64,000 bases of DNA from Chloroflexus islandicus (GTDB lineage Bacteria; Chloroflexota; Chloroflexia; Chloroflexales; Chloroflexaceae), in the NCBI RefSeq assembly GCF_001650695.1, contig NZ_LWQS01000046.1:1-64000 (forward strand). Direction: 5' to 3'. This document shows positions 1 to 9,077 of this stretch, in pieces. Below the pieces are notes generated by a model that was not told the DNA's origin, searched no databases, and saw only the letters and a list, made by a program, of their open reading frames with translations. The translations under genes and the position numbers were made by a program. Numbering within the stretch: the stretch's first letter is position 1; each line of letters begins with the position of its first letter.

Positions 1-11
1 TCTTCCGATCT
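1..11. other. Probable residual Illumina adapter at contig edge
   Basis: The first 11 bases, TCTTCCGATCT, equal the last 11 bases of the standard Illumina adapter (known to end in GCTCTTCCGATCT). The match is exact and lies exactly at base 1, then runs straight into a genomic repeat. It is most simply untrimmed adapter at the edge of a short-read contig, not genomic DNA. Confidence 0.8.
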
Positions 12-374
12 CCCCCGCTGGGGGAGGATGTGCCCCCACCCCTCGCCCCTCTCCCGCTGGGGAAGGGGAAGGATTTGCTCCCTCCCTCGGAGAGGTTGAG
101 GGATAGACAGAACGTTTGGTTGTTCACAACGACTCGCTGTACAATGCCTCAACGCTCGGTACTACGCTCCCCGCTCCCGCCGTCAGGTGGGAGCGGGGCT
201 GGGGATGAGGGCCAGCAGCCCGCGCAGCGGGCTTCGTAACCCTAGCCCGGCCCTTCAGGGCCGTGTGCCGGATCAGATGTTCTGTCCACACTCGCCCCTC
301 CCCACTGAGGGAGGAAAAGACTTGCGCCCTCCCCCTCCGGGGGAGGGCTGGGGTGGGGGCAACCGAAGGCTGAG
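12..374. repeat. Composite hairpin-rich intergenic repeat
   Basis: Non-coding. It contains C-rich/G-rich inverted blocks (CCCCCGCTGGGGGAGG type), a GACAGAACGTTTG core near 108, and a unit with two strong hairpins: the AGCCCGCGCAGCGGGCT hairpin (about 219-235) and the GCCCGGCCC...GGGCCG hairpin (about 246-262). The same order of blocks recurs at about 44400-44660 and 63765-64000, so this looks like one element about 240 bp long. No transposase is nearby. Confidence 0.75.
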
Positions 375-464
375 GTGGAGGCAGGTACCGCCAAGGATTG
401 TCTCACCAACAATGGCGCACCCTTTCGCAATGCCTTTTGCGAATTGCAGGAACATGCAAACACT

Positions 465-2075
465 ATGATCGAACTCGACCGTGTCACCTACACCTACCCC
501 GGCGCCAGCGCACCGATCCTGCGTGATCTGAGCGTGCAGATCGCCAATGGCGAATTTTTGCTCGTCTGCGGGCCGAGCGGCGCCGGCAAGAGCACCCTCT
601 TGCGCCTGTTCAACGGCCTCGTTCCCCACTTTTACGGCGGGCGGCTCGGCGGGCGGGTGCGCGTGTGGGGGCGCGACACACTGGCCTGCCAGCCGCGCGA
701 TCTGGCCGATCTGGTCGGGTTTGTGGTGCAAGACCCCGAAAGCCAGTTTGTCGTCGAGCGGGTCGAAGACGAGATCGTCTTCGCGATGGAGAATCTGGGG
801 GTGCCGCCGGCAGTAATGCGCCGGCGGGTGGAAGAGGTGCTTGACCAGTTAGCGATTGCCCATCTGCGCCACCGCCACGTCGCCACCCTGAGCGGCGGCG
901 AGCAGCAACGGGTGGCGATTGCCGCCGCACTCGCTGCCCAACCGCGCGCGCTGGTACTCGATGAGCCGACCAGCCAGCTCGATCCGCACGGCGCAGAAGA
1001 GGTCTTGACCGCGTTGCAAAAGCTCAATGCCGACCTCGGCATTACCATCGTGCTGTGCGAGCACCGGCTGGAACGGGTGGTGCAATACGCCGACCGCATC
1101 CTTTACCTCGCTCCGGGTGGCAGGGTTGAAGTGGGTACGCCGCGCGAGGTGCTAGCGCGCATCGAGCTGCGCCCGCCGCTGCAACAACTGGGTGCGGCGT
1201 TAGGCTGGGAACCCCTGCCGCTGACGATCAAAGAGGGCCGGCGGTTTGTGCCCGCCGATCTGCCCGTCTCACCACCATCCGCCCCCGTGTCACCGGACAA
1301 TCAGCCGCTAGCTCGCTTGCGCAACGTCACCGTGCAATACGGCCAGCACGAGGCGCTCTACCGGGTAAATCTTGATCTGCCGCGCGGCGCGTTAATTGCC
1401 TTGATGGGCCGCAATGGCAGCGGCAAGAGCACGCTGCTCAAGACGCTGATCGGATTGGTGCGGCCCGTTGAGGGGAAGATCGAGCTGGAAGGCCGCGATA
1501 TTGCGCCCATTCCGGTAGAGGAATTGGCTCGCCGGGTGGCGTATGTGCCGCAAGACCCGCGCAGTATGCTCTTTCACGACACCCTGCGCGAAGAGGTGGT
1601 GTTCAGCTTGCGCGGACGCGGGTTACGGCCATCGTCCGCCGCCGTCGCCGATGCCTTGACGCGCTTTGGTATCAACCATCTGGCCGAGCGCTATCCGCGC
1701 GATCTCAGCGGCGGCGAAGCGCAGCGAGCGGCGCTGGCCGCCGGTTTGGCCGGCGATCCGCTGCTTATCCTGCTCGATGAACCGACCCGCGGCCTTGATT
1801 ATCACGCCAAAGCCGGCTTGATCACCATGTTGCGCCGCTTGTGCGACGAAGGTCGCACGGTAGTGATGGCAACTCACGATGTCGAGCTAGCTGCCGCGTG
1901 CGCCGATCGGGTGGTGTTGCTCGGCGAAGGTGAGGTGGTGGTCGAAGGGCTGGCGACCGAATTGCTCGGTAATAGCCTGATCTTCTCGTCGCAAGTCGCC
2001 AAACTCTTCCCCGGTCGCGGCTGGCTGACCGTCGCGCAGGCACTGGCTGGCTTGCGCGGGGAAGAGCGCACATAG
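465..2075 (+). CDS. ECF-type transporter ATPase with two fused ATP-binding domains
   Basis: Cytoplasmic ATPase of 536 residues that would energise an energy-coupling-factor vitamin or metal importer; it joins two ABC domains that are separate EcfA and EcfA' proteins in many bacteria. Domain 1 (about 1-240) shows Walker A GPSGAGKST, signature LSGGEQQR and Walker B LVLDEPTSQLD. Domain 2 (about 290-520) shows GRNGSGKST, LSGGEAQR and LLDEPTRGLD. Both sites look intact. The reading frame opens at 375, but the ATG at 465 is where the conserved ABC start (MIELDRVTYTYPG) begins, so I chose it; its ribosome site is weak (AGGAA). No EcfT or S-component gene follows; a repeat block does. Partners may lie upstream beyond the contig edge. 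The substrate cannot be told from the ATPase. Confidence 0.9.
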   Translation: MIELDRVTYTYPGASAPILRDLSVQIANGEFLLVCGPSGAGKSTLLRLFNGLVPHFYGGRLGGRVRVWGRDTLACQPRDLADLVGFVVQDPESQFVVERVEDEIVFAMENLGVPPAVMRRRVEEVLDQLAIAHLRHRHVATLSGGEQQRVAIAAALAAQPRALVLDEPTSQLDPHGAEEVLTALQKLNADLGITIVLCEHRLERVVQYADRILYLAPGGRVEVGTPREVLARIELRPPLQQLGAALGWEPLPLTIKEGRRFVPADLPVSPPSAPVSPDNQPLARLRNVTVQYGQHEALYRVNLDLPRGALIALMGRNGSGKSTLLKTLIGLVRPVEGKIELEGRDIAPIPVEELARRVAYVPQDPRSMLFHDTLREEVVFSLRGRGLRPSSAAVADALTRFGINHLAERYPRDLSGGEAQRAALAAGLAGDPLLILLDEPTRGLDYHAKAGLITMLRRLCDEGRTVVMATHDVELAAACADRVVLLGEGEVVVEGLATELLGNSLIFSSQVAKLFPGRGWLTVAQALAGLRGEERT

Positions 2076-2581
2076 ACACGCCGCTGGAGAGGAATAGCCA
2101 CCAAGAGCCGCAAAAGACGCAAAAGGTGTTCGTGGCGAGGCCTTCGTCACTGCTAGTTGCCCCCACCCCAACCCTCCCCCTCCGGGGGAGGGAGCCAGCA
2201 GATCCCCCTCTCCCACCTAACGGTGGGAGAGGGGGTCGGGGGGTGAGGGCACCGAGCAGAATAGCCACAAAGACACACCAACGATGCAACAAATCGTATG
2301 GTGTTTGTGCCTTTTGTGTCTTTTCGTGGCTATTCAGCCCGTACCCTAAGCCCAGCCCTTCAGGGCCGGGGTACCTGCATAGCTATGCCTGAGCCGGTTC
2401 GTTTCGCTATCGTGGGAGATTGCTTCGGTCGTGCGGCTCCCAGCCGCGCTGTGAGCCGCCACTCCCTCGCAATGACAATCGGCGCCGCCCTCTGCGTTCT
2501 TAGCGTCTTGGCGTTCTACCCCTTTGCGTCCTTTGCGCCCTCTGCGCCCTCTGAGTCTTTTCGTTCCACCCCTCCGCGCCG
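2076..2581. repeat. Intergenic repeat block
   Basis: No gene seen in about 500 bp. It is a mosaic of families found elsewhere in the window: the C-rich/G-rich inverted blocks (about 2160-2250), the GCCCTTCAGGGCCGGG hairpin (about 2354), the CTCCCTCGCAATGACAATCGG unit (about 2461; related to 22.9-23.4 kb) and a pyrimidine-rich CTCTGCG/TTTGCG unit (about 2490-2560). Confidence 0.7.
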
Positions 2582-4045
2582 CTACGCACCCATCACCGCG
2601 GCTTTCGCCAACAGCGCCTTCACCCCGGCTTGCAGAGTAGCAAACGAGCGCATCCCATTCCACGTCGATCCGGTGTGGATCATCACCTCGGCCATATCGG
2701 GCCGGATACCACACAGCGCCACCTGCGCCCCCATCAACCGCGCCCCGTCGCTCAGTTGACGCAAGGTGCGGGCAAGGTCTTGTTCAAAGACGGTGAGGCC
2801 AGTCAAATCAACCAGCACCGTGCGCGCATTGCGTTCGGCAATTTCCGGCAGAATCAAGTCAACTAACGTCTGGCAACGGTCAGCATCGAAGACCCCAATC
2901 AGCGGCACGAGCAACACCGTTTCGCTTAACGGGATGATCGGCAAGGTCAGCCGGCGCAACAACGTATCGCGCTGCTGCAACTCGGCCAGCGACCGCTCCA
3001 GTTCAGCGGTGCGTTCAGCTAGCACTGCCCGCGATGCCAGCAACTCGGCTTGCTGCCGTTCCGAGCGGGTAACGTCACGCAGCAACACCACGCTTGAGGT
3101 GCCCTGTTCATCGCTGATCGCAACTTCCGAGGCAAGGACGATCGTGCCATCGGCAGCGCGCACAAACCGGCGCCGGCCCCGCTCTTGATCCTCAGCCGTC
3201 GTTTGCTCGTGAACGCCATTCTCGACGAGAGTCTGCTCAAACGTCCGTCCATTCTCAGCATAGGCCGGAATAAGCCGCTGCGCCGCCCGATTGGCAAAGC
3301 GCACACGACGGCTAGCGTCGAGGATCAGCACACCATCGGGCAGGTTCTCGACCGCGGCTTGCAACGCGACTTGCGAGGGGCGAAAGACGCCGTAACGCAA
3401 TGTCACCCAACCGAAGGAAAGATGGAGAGGCAGCAAACTAATATAGGTAACTGCGACTAAGCCAAGTTCACGAAACACATAGCCCATCAAAAAGGTAGCT
3501 ACCGCTCCGGCGGTCAACCAGAGCGCCGGAGTGCGCAGTGCCGGATGGCGGATCGCAACTGTTCCCAACATCGCGAGCGGCGCCAGCAGACAACCGATGA
3601 TGTAGAGCGCAAACACTGGCCAGAAGAGCGGCCCGCGCACAAAGCTGAGCACGCCCGTCTCAGCGCGAAACACATCGCCGCCTACAATGCCAAATCGTCC
3701 ATACCAATCGATGGCGAGAAAGACCGTCATGAAAGCATACGGTGTGATGGCGGCCCAGCGCACCACCGGTTGGCGGTAGCGGTGTGGCATGAACAAAATC
3801 ATGATCAGCCAAACCAAAAAACCAAAGATCGCAGCGAGGAGTGAAGTGAGCAAGCCAGAAAGTAACCAAATTTCATCCGCGTTACGGCTAGCAAAACGCA
3901 CCGCGCCGGCGCATGTCAACACCAACGAGCAGCCGGTAAAAAGAGCAAAGATCCGGTTCGCCTGAGCCCGCCAATCTTGCAGCAACACGTACACGATACT
4001 GGCAGCGAGGATGATCAGGGTAAAGAGCACGAGGAGTAGTTCCAT
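2582..4045 (-). CDS. Membrane-sensor/PAS/STAS signalling protein (copy A)
   Basis: A 487-residue inner-membrane protein. Residues 1 to about 215 hold about seven hydrophobic helices resembling the 7TM region found in front of bacterial kinases. A PAS domain follows (about 225-330, start NLPDGVLILDASRRVRFANR), then a charged coiled coil (about 330-370) and a C-terminal STAS domain (about 375-480) with the RsbR-like stretches VLVDLTGL and CGIRPDMAEVM. There is no kinase or output enzyme domain, so it may act as a stressosome-like or partner-switching scaffold. The Ser/Thr residues phosphorylated in RsbR-type STAS domains are not obvious at the usual places (my reading). It is a tandem paralogue of the protein at 4451-5980. 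No linked kinase or phosphatase gene was seen, so the role is inferred. Confidence 0.8.
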   Translation of the reverse strand: MELLLVLFTLIILAASIVYVLLQDWRAQANRIFALFTGCSLVLTCAGAVRFASRNADEIWLLSGLLTSLLAAIFGFLVWLIMILFMPHRYRQPVVRWAAITPYAFMTVFLAIDWYGRFGIVGGDVFRAETGVLSFVRGPLFWPVFALYIIGCLLAPLAMLGTVAIRHPALRTPALWLTAGAVATFLMGYVFRELGLVAVTYISLLPLHLSFGWVTLRYGVFRPSQVALQAAVENLPDGVLILDASRRVRFANRAAQRLIPAYAENGRTFEQTLVENGVHEQTTAEDQERGRRRFVRAADGTIVLASEVAISDEQGTSSVVLLRDVTRSERQQAELLASRAVLAERTAELERSLAELQQRDTLLRRLTLPIIPLSETVLLVPLIGVFDADRCQTLVDLILPEIAERNARTVLVDLTGLTVFEQDLARTLRQLSDGARLMGAQVALCGIRPDMAEVMIHTGSTWNGMRSFATLQAGVKALLAKAAVMGA

Positions 4046-4368
4046 GTCAGCCTTCCTCGGTTACGAAAACGGTTGCTGTTTGGAAAACGCTTTGGTAACG
4101 GTAGGTAGTATTGCTGCGTTGCAACAATGGCTCAAGCGGGGAGTATGTATCTGCCATTATTATGGCTGTTTCGCAGGTGATTGTCAAAAATGAGTGAAAG
4201 CAAATTGGCTTCTGCTTAGCGAGTTCTCTGATGCGATGAAATTGCCTAGCAGAACATAAAAAGTCCGCTCTATACTCAACTGGATGTGAGAAGGAGAAGA
4301 TCTTCTCTCTGCGGATCAGGCCTGATGAGAAGAGTATCTGGTATTGATAACGGCGAACAGATAATAAT

Positions 4369-4400
4369 ATGGAGTGCAGGAGACAAACTCCGCACTCCAT
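4369..4400 (-). terminator. Rho-independent terminator after STAS copy B
   Basis: A perfect 9-bp outer stem (ATGGAGTGC/GCACTCCAT) encloses a further 4-bp stem (GGAG/CTCC) around ACAAA, with one bulged base. Read on the minus strand it lies about 50 bp past the stop at 4451 and is followed by a T-rich ATTATTATCTGTT tail. The rest of 4046-4450 shows nothing recognisable apart from upstream sequence for copy A. Confidence 0.75.
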
Positions 4401-4450
4401 CATCGTTGCCCTGTGCTATGGAAGCACGTTCACCCAGCGCCGCTCAATGT

Positions 4451-5980
4451 TCATTCACGCAGATCATTATGAAGAGGTGTGAAAGAGCCATTCATAGGAA
4501 CCGCATTGCGCTCTGGGTGTTGCCCATTCGTGACCGGCCCACTCGCCAACAGCGCCTTCACCCCAGCTTGCAGAGTGCCAAACGAGCGCATCCCGTTCCA
4601 CGTCGATCCGGTGTGGATCATCACCTCGGCCATATCGGGCCGGATGCCGCACAGCGCCACCTGCGCCCCCATCAGCCGCGCCCCGTCGCTCAGTTGGCGC
4701 AAGGCGCGGGCAAGGTCTTGATCGAAGACAGTGAGGCCGGTCAAATCAACCAGCACCGTGCGCACATTGCGCGCAGCGATTTCCGGCAGGATGAGGCTAA
4801 CCAACGTCTGGCAACGGGTGGCATCAAATGCCCCAATCAGCGGCACGAGCAACACCGTTTCGCTTAACGGAATGATCGGCAAGGTCAGCCGGCGCAATAA
4901 CGCATCGCGCTGCTGCAACTCGGCCAGCGACCGCTCAAGTTCAGCGGTGCGTTCAGCCAGCGCTGCCCGCGATGCTAGCAACTCGGCTTGCTGCCGTTCG
5001 GCCATCGTGACATCGCGCAGCAAGACCACGCTCTCTTTGCCGCGCGCGTTGGTCATGGCGACTTCAGTCACGATTAACACCTGCGCGTGCCCATGAGTTC
5101 GGGCCAACCGCAGCAAACCTTGCTGGTTGGGATCTGCGCCGGTTTGGGCGGTCAATCCAGCCTGCGCCAACGCTTGCTCGAAGGGTTGGCCAACACAGGT
5201 TGGGAGTAATTGCTGCGCCGCCCGATTGGCAAACCGTACCTGCCGGTCATTCTGCAGCACCACGATTCCATCAGGGAGACTCTCGATCGCAGCTTGTAAC
5301 GCGACATGCGAGGGAAGGAAGATGCCGTAGCGTAGCGTCACCCAGCCAAACGCAAAATGTAATGGCAAGAAATTGAGGTATGTCAATGCCGGTATGTCGA
5401 GCAAGTTAGCGGCGGATCCGGTCAAAAAGTTGAAGGTGAGACCCGCAATCAACCAGAGCACTGGCGCGCGAAATGAGCGATGGCGGATAGCAATCGTGAT
5501 CAGCATGCTCAGCGGCGCGCTAAAACCGCCAATCACAAAGAGGATTAGCGCCAGCGGAAATGCTGGGCCGGGCACAAAGGTCAAACCGCTCTTGGCTTCC
5601 CAAGTGACATCACGAATAAACCAGCCAGTGTGACCGTACCAACTTACCGCAAGGATAACGGTCACAACCATGTAGGGCGCCAAGATAGCCCAGCGCACTG
5701 CCGGCTGCTCGTAGCGGTGCGGGATAAAGAGCACCAAAATAAGCGCAATCAGGCTGCCGAAGGTGGCTGCGAGCATGGTGGGCAGCAACCCAGCAAGAAA
5801 CCAGATGTTGCTGGGGGTGGGATTGGAATAGAGCAGCACACCCCCACCGCTCCAAGCCAATGCAAACAGGGTGAGTAAGACAAAGAGGCGATTGGCGGTC
5901 GCCTTCCAATCTTGCAATAAGATGTAGACGAGGCTCGCAGTCAGGAGGATGGTGTTGAATAGGATTAAGACTGGCTCCAT
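4451..5980 (-). CDS. Membrane-sensor/PAS/STAS signalling protein (copy B)
   Basis: A 509-residue paralogue of the protein at 2582-4045, with the same plan: about seven N-terminal hydrophobic helices, PAS domain (begins SLPDGIVVLQNDRQVRFANR), charged coiled coil and C-terminal STAS domain (VLVDLTGL, CGIRPDMAEVM). I chose the ATG at 5980, not the frame opening at 6040, because MEPVLILFNT aligns with MELLLVLFTL of copy A and a purine-rich GGGGAAG lies about 10 bp upstream. Compared with copy A the sensor and PAS regions have diverged, while the coiled coil and STAS are about 90% identical even as DNA. A C-terminal tail of about 20 residues is unique. It has its own terminator, so the two genes are probably separate transcripts sensing different signals but sharing a partner. 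Confidence 0.8.
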   Translation of the reverse strand: MEPVLILFNTILLTASLVYILLQDWKATANRLFVLLTLFALAWSGGGVLLYSNPTPSNIWFLAGLLPTMLAATFGSLIALILVLFIPHRYEQPAVRWAILAPYMVVTVILAVSWYGHTGWFIRDVTWEAKSGLTFVPGPAFPLALILFVIGGFSAPLSMLITIAIRHRSFRAPVLWLIAGLTFNFLTGSAANLLDIPALTYLNFLPLHFAFGWVTLRYGIFLPSHVALQAAIESLPDGIVVLQNDRQVRFANRAAQQLLPTCVGQPFEQALAQAGLTAQTGADPNQQGLLRLARTHGHAQVLIVTEVAMTNARGKESVVLLRDVTMAERQQAELLASRAALAERTAELERSLAELQQRDALLRRLTLPIIPLSETVLLVPLIGAFDATRCQTLVSLILPEIAARNVRTVLVDLTGLTVFDQDLARALRQLSDGARLMGAQVALCGIRPDMAEVMIHTGSTWNGMRSFGTLQAGVKALLASGPVTNGQHPERNAVPMNGSFTPLHNDLRE

Positions 5981-6241
5981 GAAGATGTGACTTCCCCTAC
6001 AGTTGCATGTCGTATGGCAATGAATGGCCTGAACAGTCAATCACAGCACGTTATCGAGCGTACAATCCAGCAAGCGATACAATGTCCCGTATCCACTGCG
6101 TTTAGTCAAGGCAATTCACGGCCTTTTAATTTTTTATTTACTTGTGTAAGAGGGTTTTTATTTTAGTTATTATGGCAGATGAGGTTGATATTGTCAATAT
6201 ATGCGAGGGCGTAGTATGGGATATATGCATAAGAAACGATA

Positions 6242-8581
6242 TCACTCGCCAGTGTAGATGCCTCGATACACCCCATAAAACGCATACACGGCCCACACGT
6301 AGTTGCGCGTTTCGCTAAAATCGATCGTTTCGACAAAACGGTCGGGATCGGCGACCACATTGCCGCCGGCCCAGCGTTGCGCGTTGCCGAGGCCGCCGTT
6401 GTAGGCGGCTAACGCCCCGTGCAGGCTGCCATTCATGTCTCTGATCCGGCGGCCAAGGTAGAAAGCGCCGAAGCGGATGCTGACGTGGGGCCGGTAGAGA
6501 TCGTCGAGCTGAAAGTCGCTGACGCCGAGGTTTTGGGCGATGCCGCGCCCGGTGTCGGGCATGATTTGGGCTAAGCCGCGCGCGCCTACCCATGAGGTTG
6601 CCGCTGGATTAAAGAGGCTCTCTTGTCGGATCAGCGCGTAGAATAAGAGTGGATCGACGCCGAATGCCGCCGCTTCCCGCTGCACGAGTTCAGGGTATGG
6701 GGTCGGGAACCGCAGGCGAAGCAGGGCAGGCGGGGGCGGATTCGCTGCCGGCGGCGCTAAACGCGCTAGCCGCTCGGCAGCCAGCAGCGCCGGGTAGGTT
6801 GCACCGGCCTGATAGGCGCGCTGGGCCAGATCGAGCAAACGCAACGGTTCCTCGCCTGCTTGCCGCAACCCATCGAGCCATTCGCTATCGGCTTCGTTGT
6901 ACAAGCCTACTTCACGCAAGAGACGCGCTCGTTCGGCCACGCTCGCCAATGACGATTGAACCTCGCTCGCGCTCCAGCTTTGCACCCACTCGGCGAGCAC
7001 GATCCAATCGGCGGCATCGATCGGCGCGCCAATGGGGATCGGGCCGCTGGGAATCTCTCCCAACGCTTCGGCGGCCCGCGCGGCGTAGTAGCTGTCTGGC
7101 GCGGCAGCCTGCGCCTGCCGGAAGTAGTCTGCCGCCGCCGGATCACCGAGCTGCTGCGCTGCTTTGCCGGCCCAGAACGCGCCGAGCGCCTGCCCAATCC
7201 CTTGCCCGCGTTGGGCCAGCGCGCGCCAGAGTTCGCTGGCGCCAGCCAGATCGCCGCTATCAAAGCGCGCCAACGCGACCCGGTGCAACGCAGCAATGCC
7301 GAGCATGGTGGTCAGATACCGTTGCCCTAGTTCAAGCCGCACGTCGGTCGCGGTCGCACCGTCGCCCAACCGGTCATACAACTGCGCGGCCCGGTCGAGC
7401 GCCACCGGCGCGCGTGGATCGTCGGGCCATTCTAGTGCATATTGCCGGTAGCGCGCGGCAGCCTCGGCCACCATCCCGCTCTGGCCGTAGGTCTGGATCC
7501 AGTCGAGCGCCGCTTGCCGCCCGGTGTCGCTGTTGGGGTCACGATCGCGGGCCGCAGCCAGATCAGCCAGCGCGCCGGCAAAGTCACCCAAGGCGCGCCG
7601 GGCTAACCCGCGCTGGCGCAACGCCTCGGCTTCGTTCTGCCCGGCGGCGATCGCCCGATCAAGCATAGCGATCGCATCGTTCCACCGTTCCACGGCCCGG
7701 TAGGCTTGGGCAGCGGCAAACGGATCAAGCGCCGGGTCGTTGCTGGCACGGAGGGCATCGGCGGCCAGCGCCGCACTTTGCCCGGCATAGGTCGCAATCG
7801 CTTCGCGGCGCAAGGCGCTGGCCGTGGCCGGATCACCCGCCTCGGCAGCCAGTTCCGCCGCCCGCGCCACGATCCGGGACCGGTAGTCAGGCTGGGTGGC
7901 GAAGGCGAGGATTTGGCGCGCATAGTCTACTGCATCTGCCGGACGGCCCTGTGCAGCGGCGAGCGCCATCGCCTGTTCGTATGCGGCAGCGCGCTGGCCC
8001 GCCGCCATCTCGCCAGTCGCAGCGCGCAGATAACTGGCCTCCGCTTCCGCCCAGCGCTCTAACACGCGCAATTGGGCCGCCGCTCGCAGCGCCGCGTAGG
8101 GTGCGAGCGGCGTACCGAGCGCTTCGTATTGGGTATAAGCAGCTACCGCTTCAGCATGCATGCCAGCCGCCTCGTGGGCGCGGGCCGTGAGAAAGAGCGC
8201 CGGGGCATAGAGCGGCGTCGCCGGGTCGCCCAATAATGGGCGCACCAATTCCGCCGCCGATGTCCAATTGCCGCGATCGCCGTACGAGCGGGCCAGCATC
8301 AGGCGGGCAAGCGGCGCTTCGGCAGCGGCGGGAAAGAGTTGCAACAACTGGCTGAGCAAGCTCGCCGCCGTATCATCATCGCCAATCTCACTGGAAGCTA
8401 ACGCGCGCTGCCAGAGGTCAGCCGCCGTGATCGGCAGTGGAGTTGGCGTAGCCGGCAGGGAAGTGGGGGTGGCAGTCGGTGATGGTTGCGCTACCGGCAT
8501 CAAGCATCCCGCCAGCGACCAGCAGAGGAGGCAAAGCAGCCACAACGCGCCGCGCCGCCGGGGCAACTGCGTGAGCGCCAT
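6242..8581 (-). CDS. TPR-rich lytic transglycosylase lipoprotein (Slt family)
   Basis: Predicted envelope peptidoglycan lytic transglycosylase, 779 residues. It starts with a lipoprotein signal (hydrophobic WLLCLLCWSL, lipobox LAGC), then a Pro/Thr-rich linker. From about 60 to 600 it is Ala-rich alpha-helical repeats of TPR type. The catalytic SLT domain (about 620-760) shows ALIRQESLFNP with the catalytic Glu, GLAQIMPDTG and LAAYNGG. This is the Slt70 layout but lipid-anchored. The ATG at 8581 has AAGGAG 7 bp upstream; the extra 27 residues of the open frame before it would spoil the signal peptide. An extended -10 lies at 8606-8614. The gene appears to stand alone. Confidence 0.9.
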   Translation of the reverse strand: MALTQLPRRRGALWLLCLLCWSLAGCLMPVAQPSPTATPTSLPATPTPLPITAADLWQRALASSEIGDDDTAASLLSQLLQLFPAAAEAPLARLMLARSYGDRGNWTSAAELVRPLLGDPATPLYAPALFLTARAHEAAGMHAEAVAAYTQYEALGTPLAPYAALRAAAQLRVLERWAEAEASYLRAATGEMAAGQRAAAYEQAMALAAAQGRPADAVDYARQILAFATQPDYRSRIVARAAELAAEAGDPATASALRREAIATYAGQSAALAADALRASNDPALDPFAAAQAYRAVERWNDAIAMLDRAIAAGQNEAEALRQRGLARRALGDFAGALADLAAARDRDPNSDTGRQAALDWIQTYGQSGMVAEAAARYRQYALEWPDDPRAPVALDRAAQLYDRLGDGATATDVRLELGQRYLTTMLGIAALHRVALARFDSGDLAGASELWRALAQRGQGIGQALGAFWAGKAAQQLGDPAAADYFRQAQAAAPDSYYAARAAEALGEIPSGPIPIGAPIDAADWIVLAEWVQSWSASEVQSSLASVAERARLLREVGLYNEADSEWLDGLRQAGEEPLRLLDLAQRAYQAGATYPALLAAERLARLAPPAANPPPPALLRLRFPTPYPELVQREAAAFGVDPLLFYALIRQESLFNPAATSWVGARGLAQIMPDTGRGIAQNLGVSDFQLDDLYRPHVSIRFGAFYLGRRIRDMNGSLHGALAAYNGGLGNAQRWAGGNVVADPDRFVETIDFSETRNYVWAVYAFYGVYRGIYTGE

Positions 8582-8605
8582 ACATGCTCCTTTCTTCACG
8601 AGAGC

Positions 8606-8614
8606 AGTATAGCA
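8606..8614 (-). promoter_or_regulatory. Extended -10 promoter of the lytic transglycosylase
   Basis: On the minus strand the motif TGCTATACT (TGn plus a -10 hexamer) lies about 25 bp before the start codon at 8581. No good -35 box is visible, as expected for extended -10 promoters. Confidence 0.5.
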
Positions 8615-8700
8615 TGGTGTGGTGGGGGACGGCGGCTTACGTTGCGCTGCCATCAACAGCACAACGGGTTGGGAATGGGGCCGTAACCGCCATCCAGCGG

Positions 8701-9045
8701 CGCCCCCTCTCTCGCCGTCAGGTGGGAGAGGGAGCCGGGGGGTGAGGGCCAGCAGCCCGCGCAGCGGGCTTCGTAACCCTAGCCCGGCCCGTTAGGGCCG
8801 GGTTCCAGACAGAAGTTCTGTCCACTCTCTCCCGCCGTCAGGTGGGAGAGGGGCCGGGGGGTGAGGGCCAGCAGCCCGCGCAGCGGGCTTCGTAACCCTA
8901 GCCCGGCCCGTTAGGGCCGGGTTCCAGACAGAAGTTCTGTCCACTCTCTCCCGCCGTCAGGTGGGAGAGGGGCCGGGGGGTGAGGGCCAGCAGCCCGCGC
9001 AGCGGGCTTCGTAATGGCAGCCCGGCTCTTCAGGCCGGGTTCCCT
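8701..9045. repeat. Three tandem copies of a ~120-bp hairpin repeat
   Basis: Units begin at about 8711, 8831 and 8950 (period 119-120 bp). Each has CGCCGTCAGGTGGGAGAG, a GTGAGGGCC junction, the AGCCCGCGCAGCGGGCT hairpin and a GCCCGGCCC/GGGCCGGG hairpin; the first two also carry the perfect inverted repeat GACAGAAGTTCTGTC. Copies one and two are almost identical; copy three has a shortened second hairpin. The whole 8582-9077 gap is otherwise non-coding. Confidence 0.85.
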
Positions 9046-9077
9046 ATCTTCTATCGCGTCAAACCGGCTGCACACTC

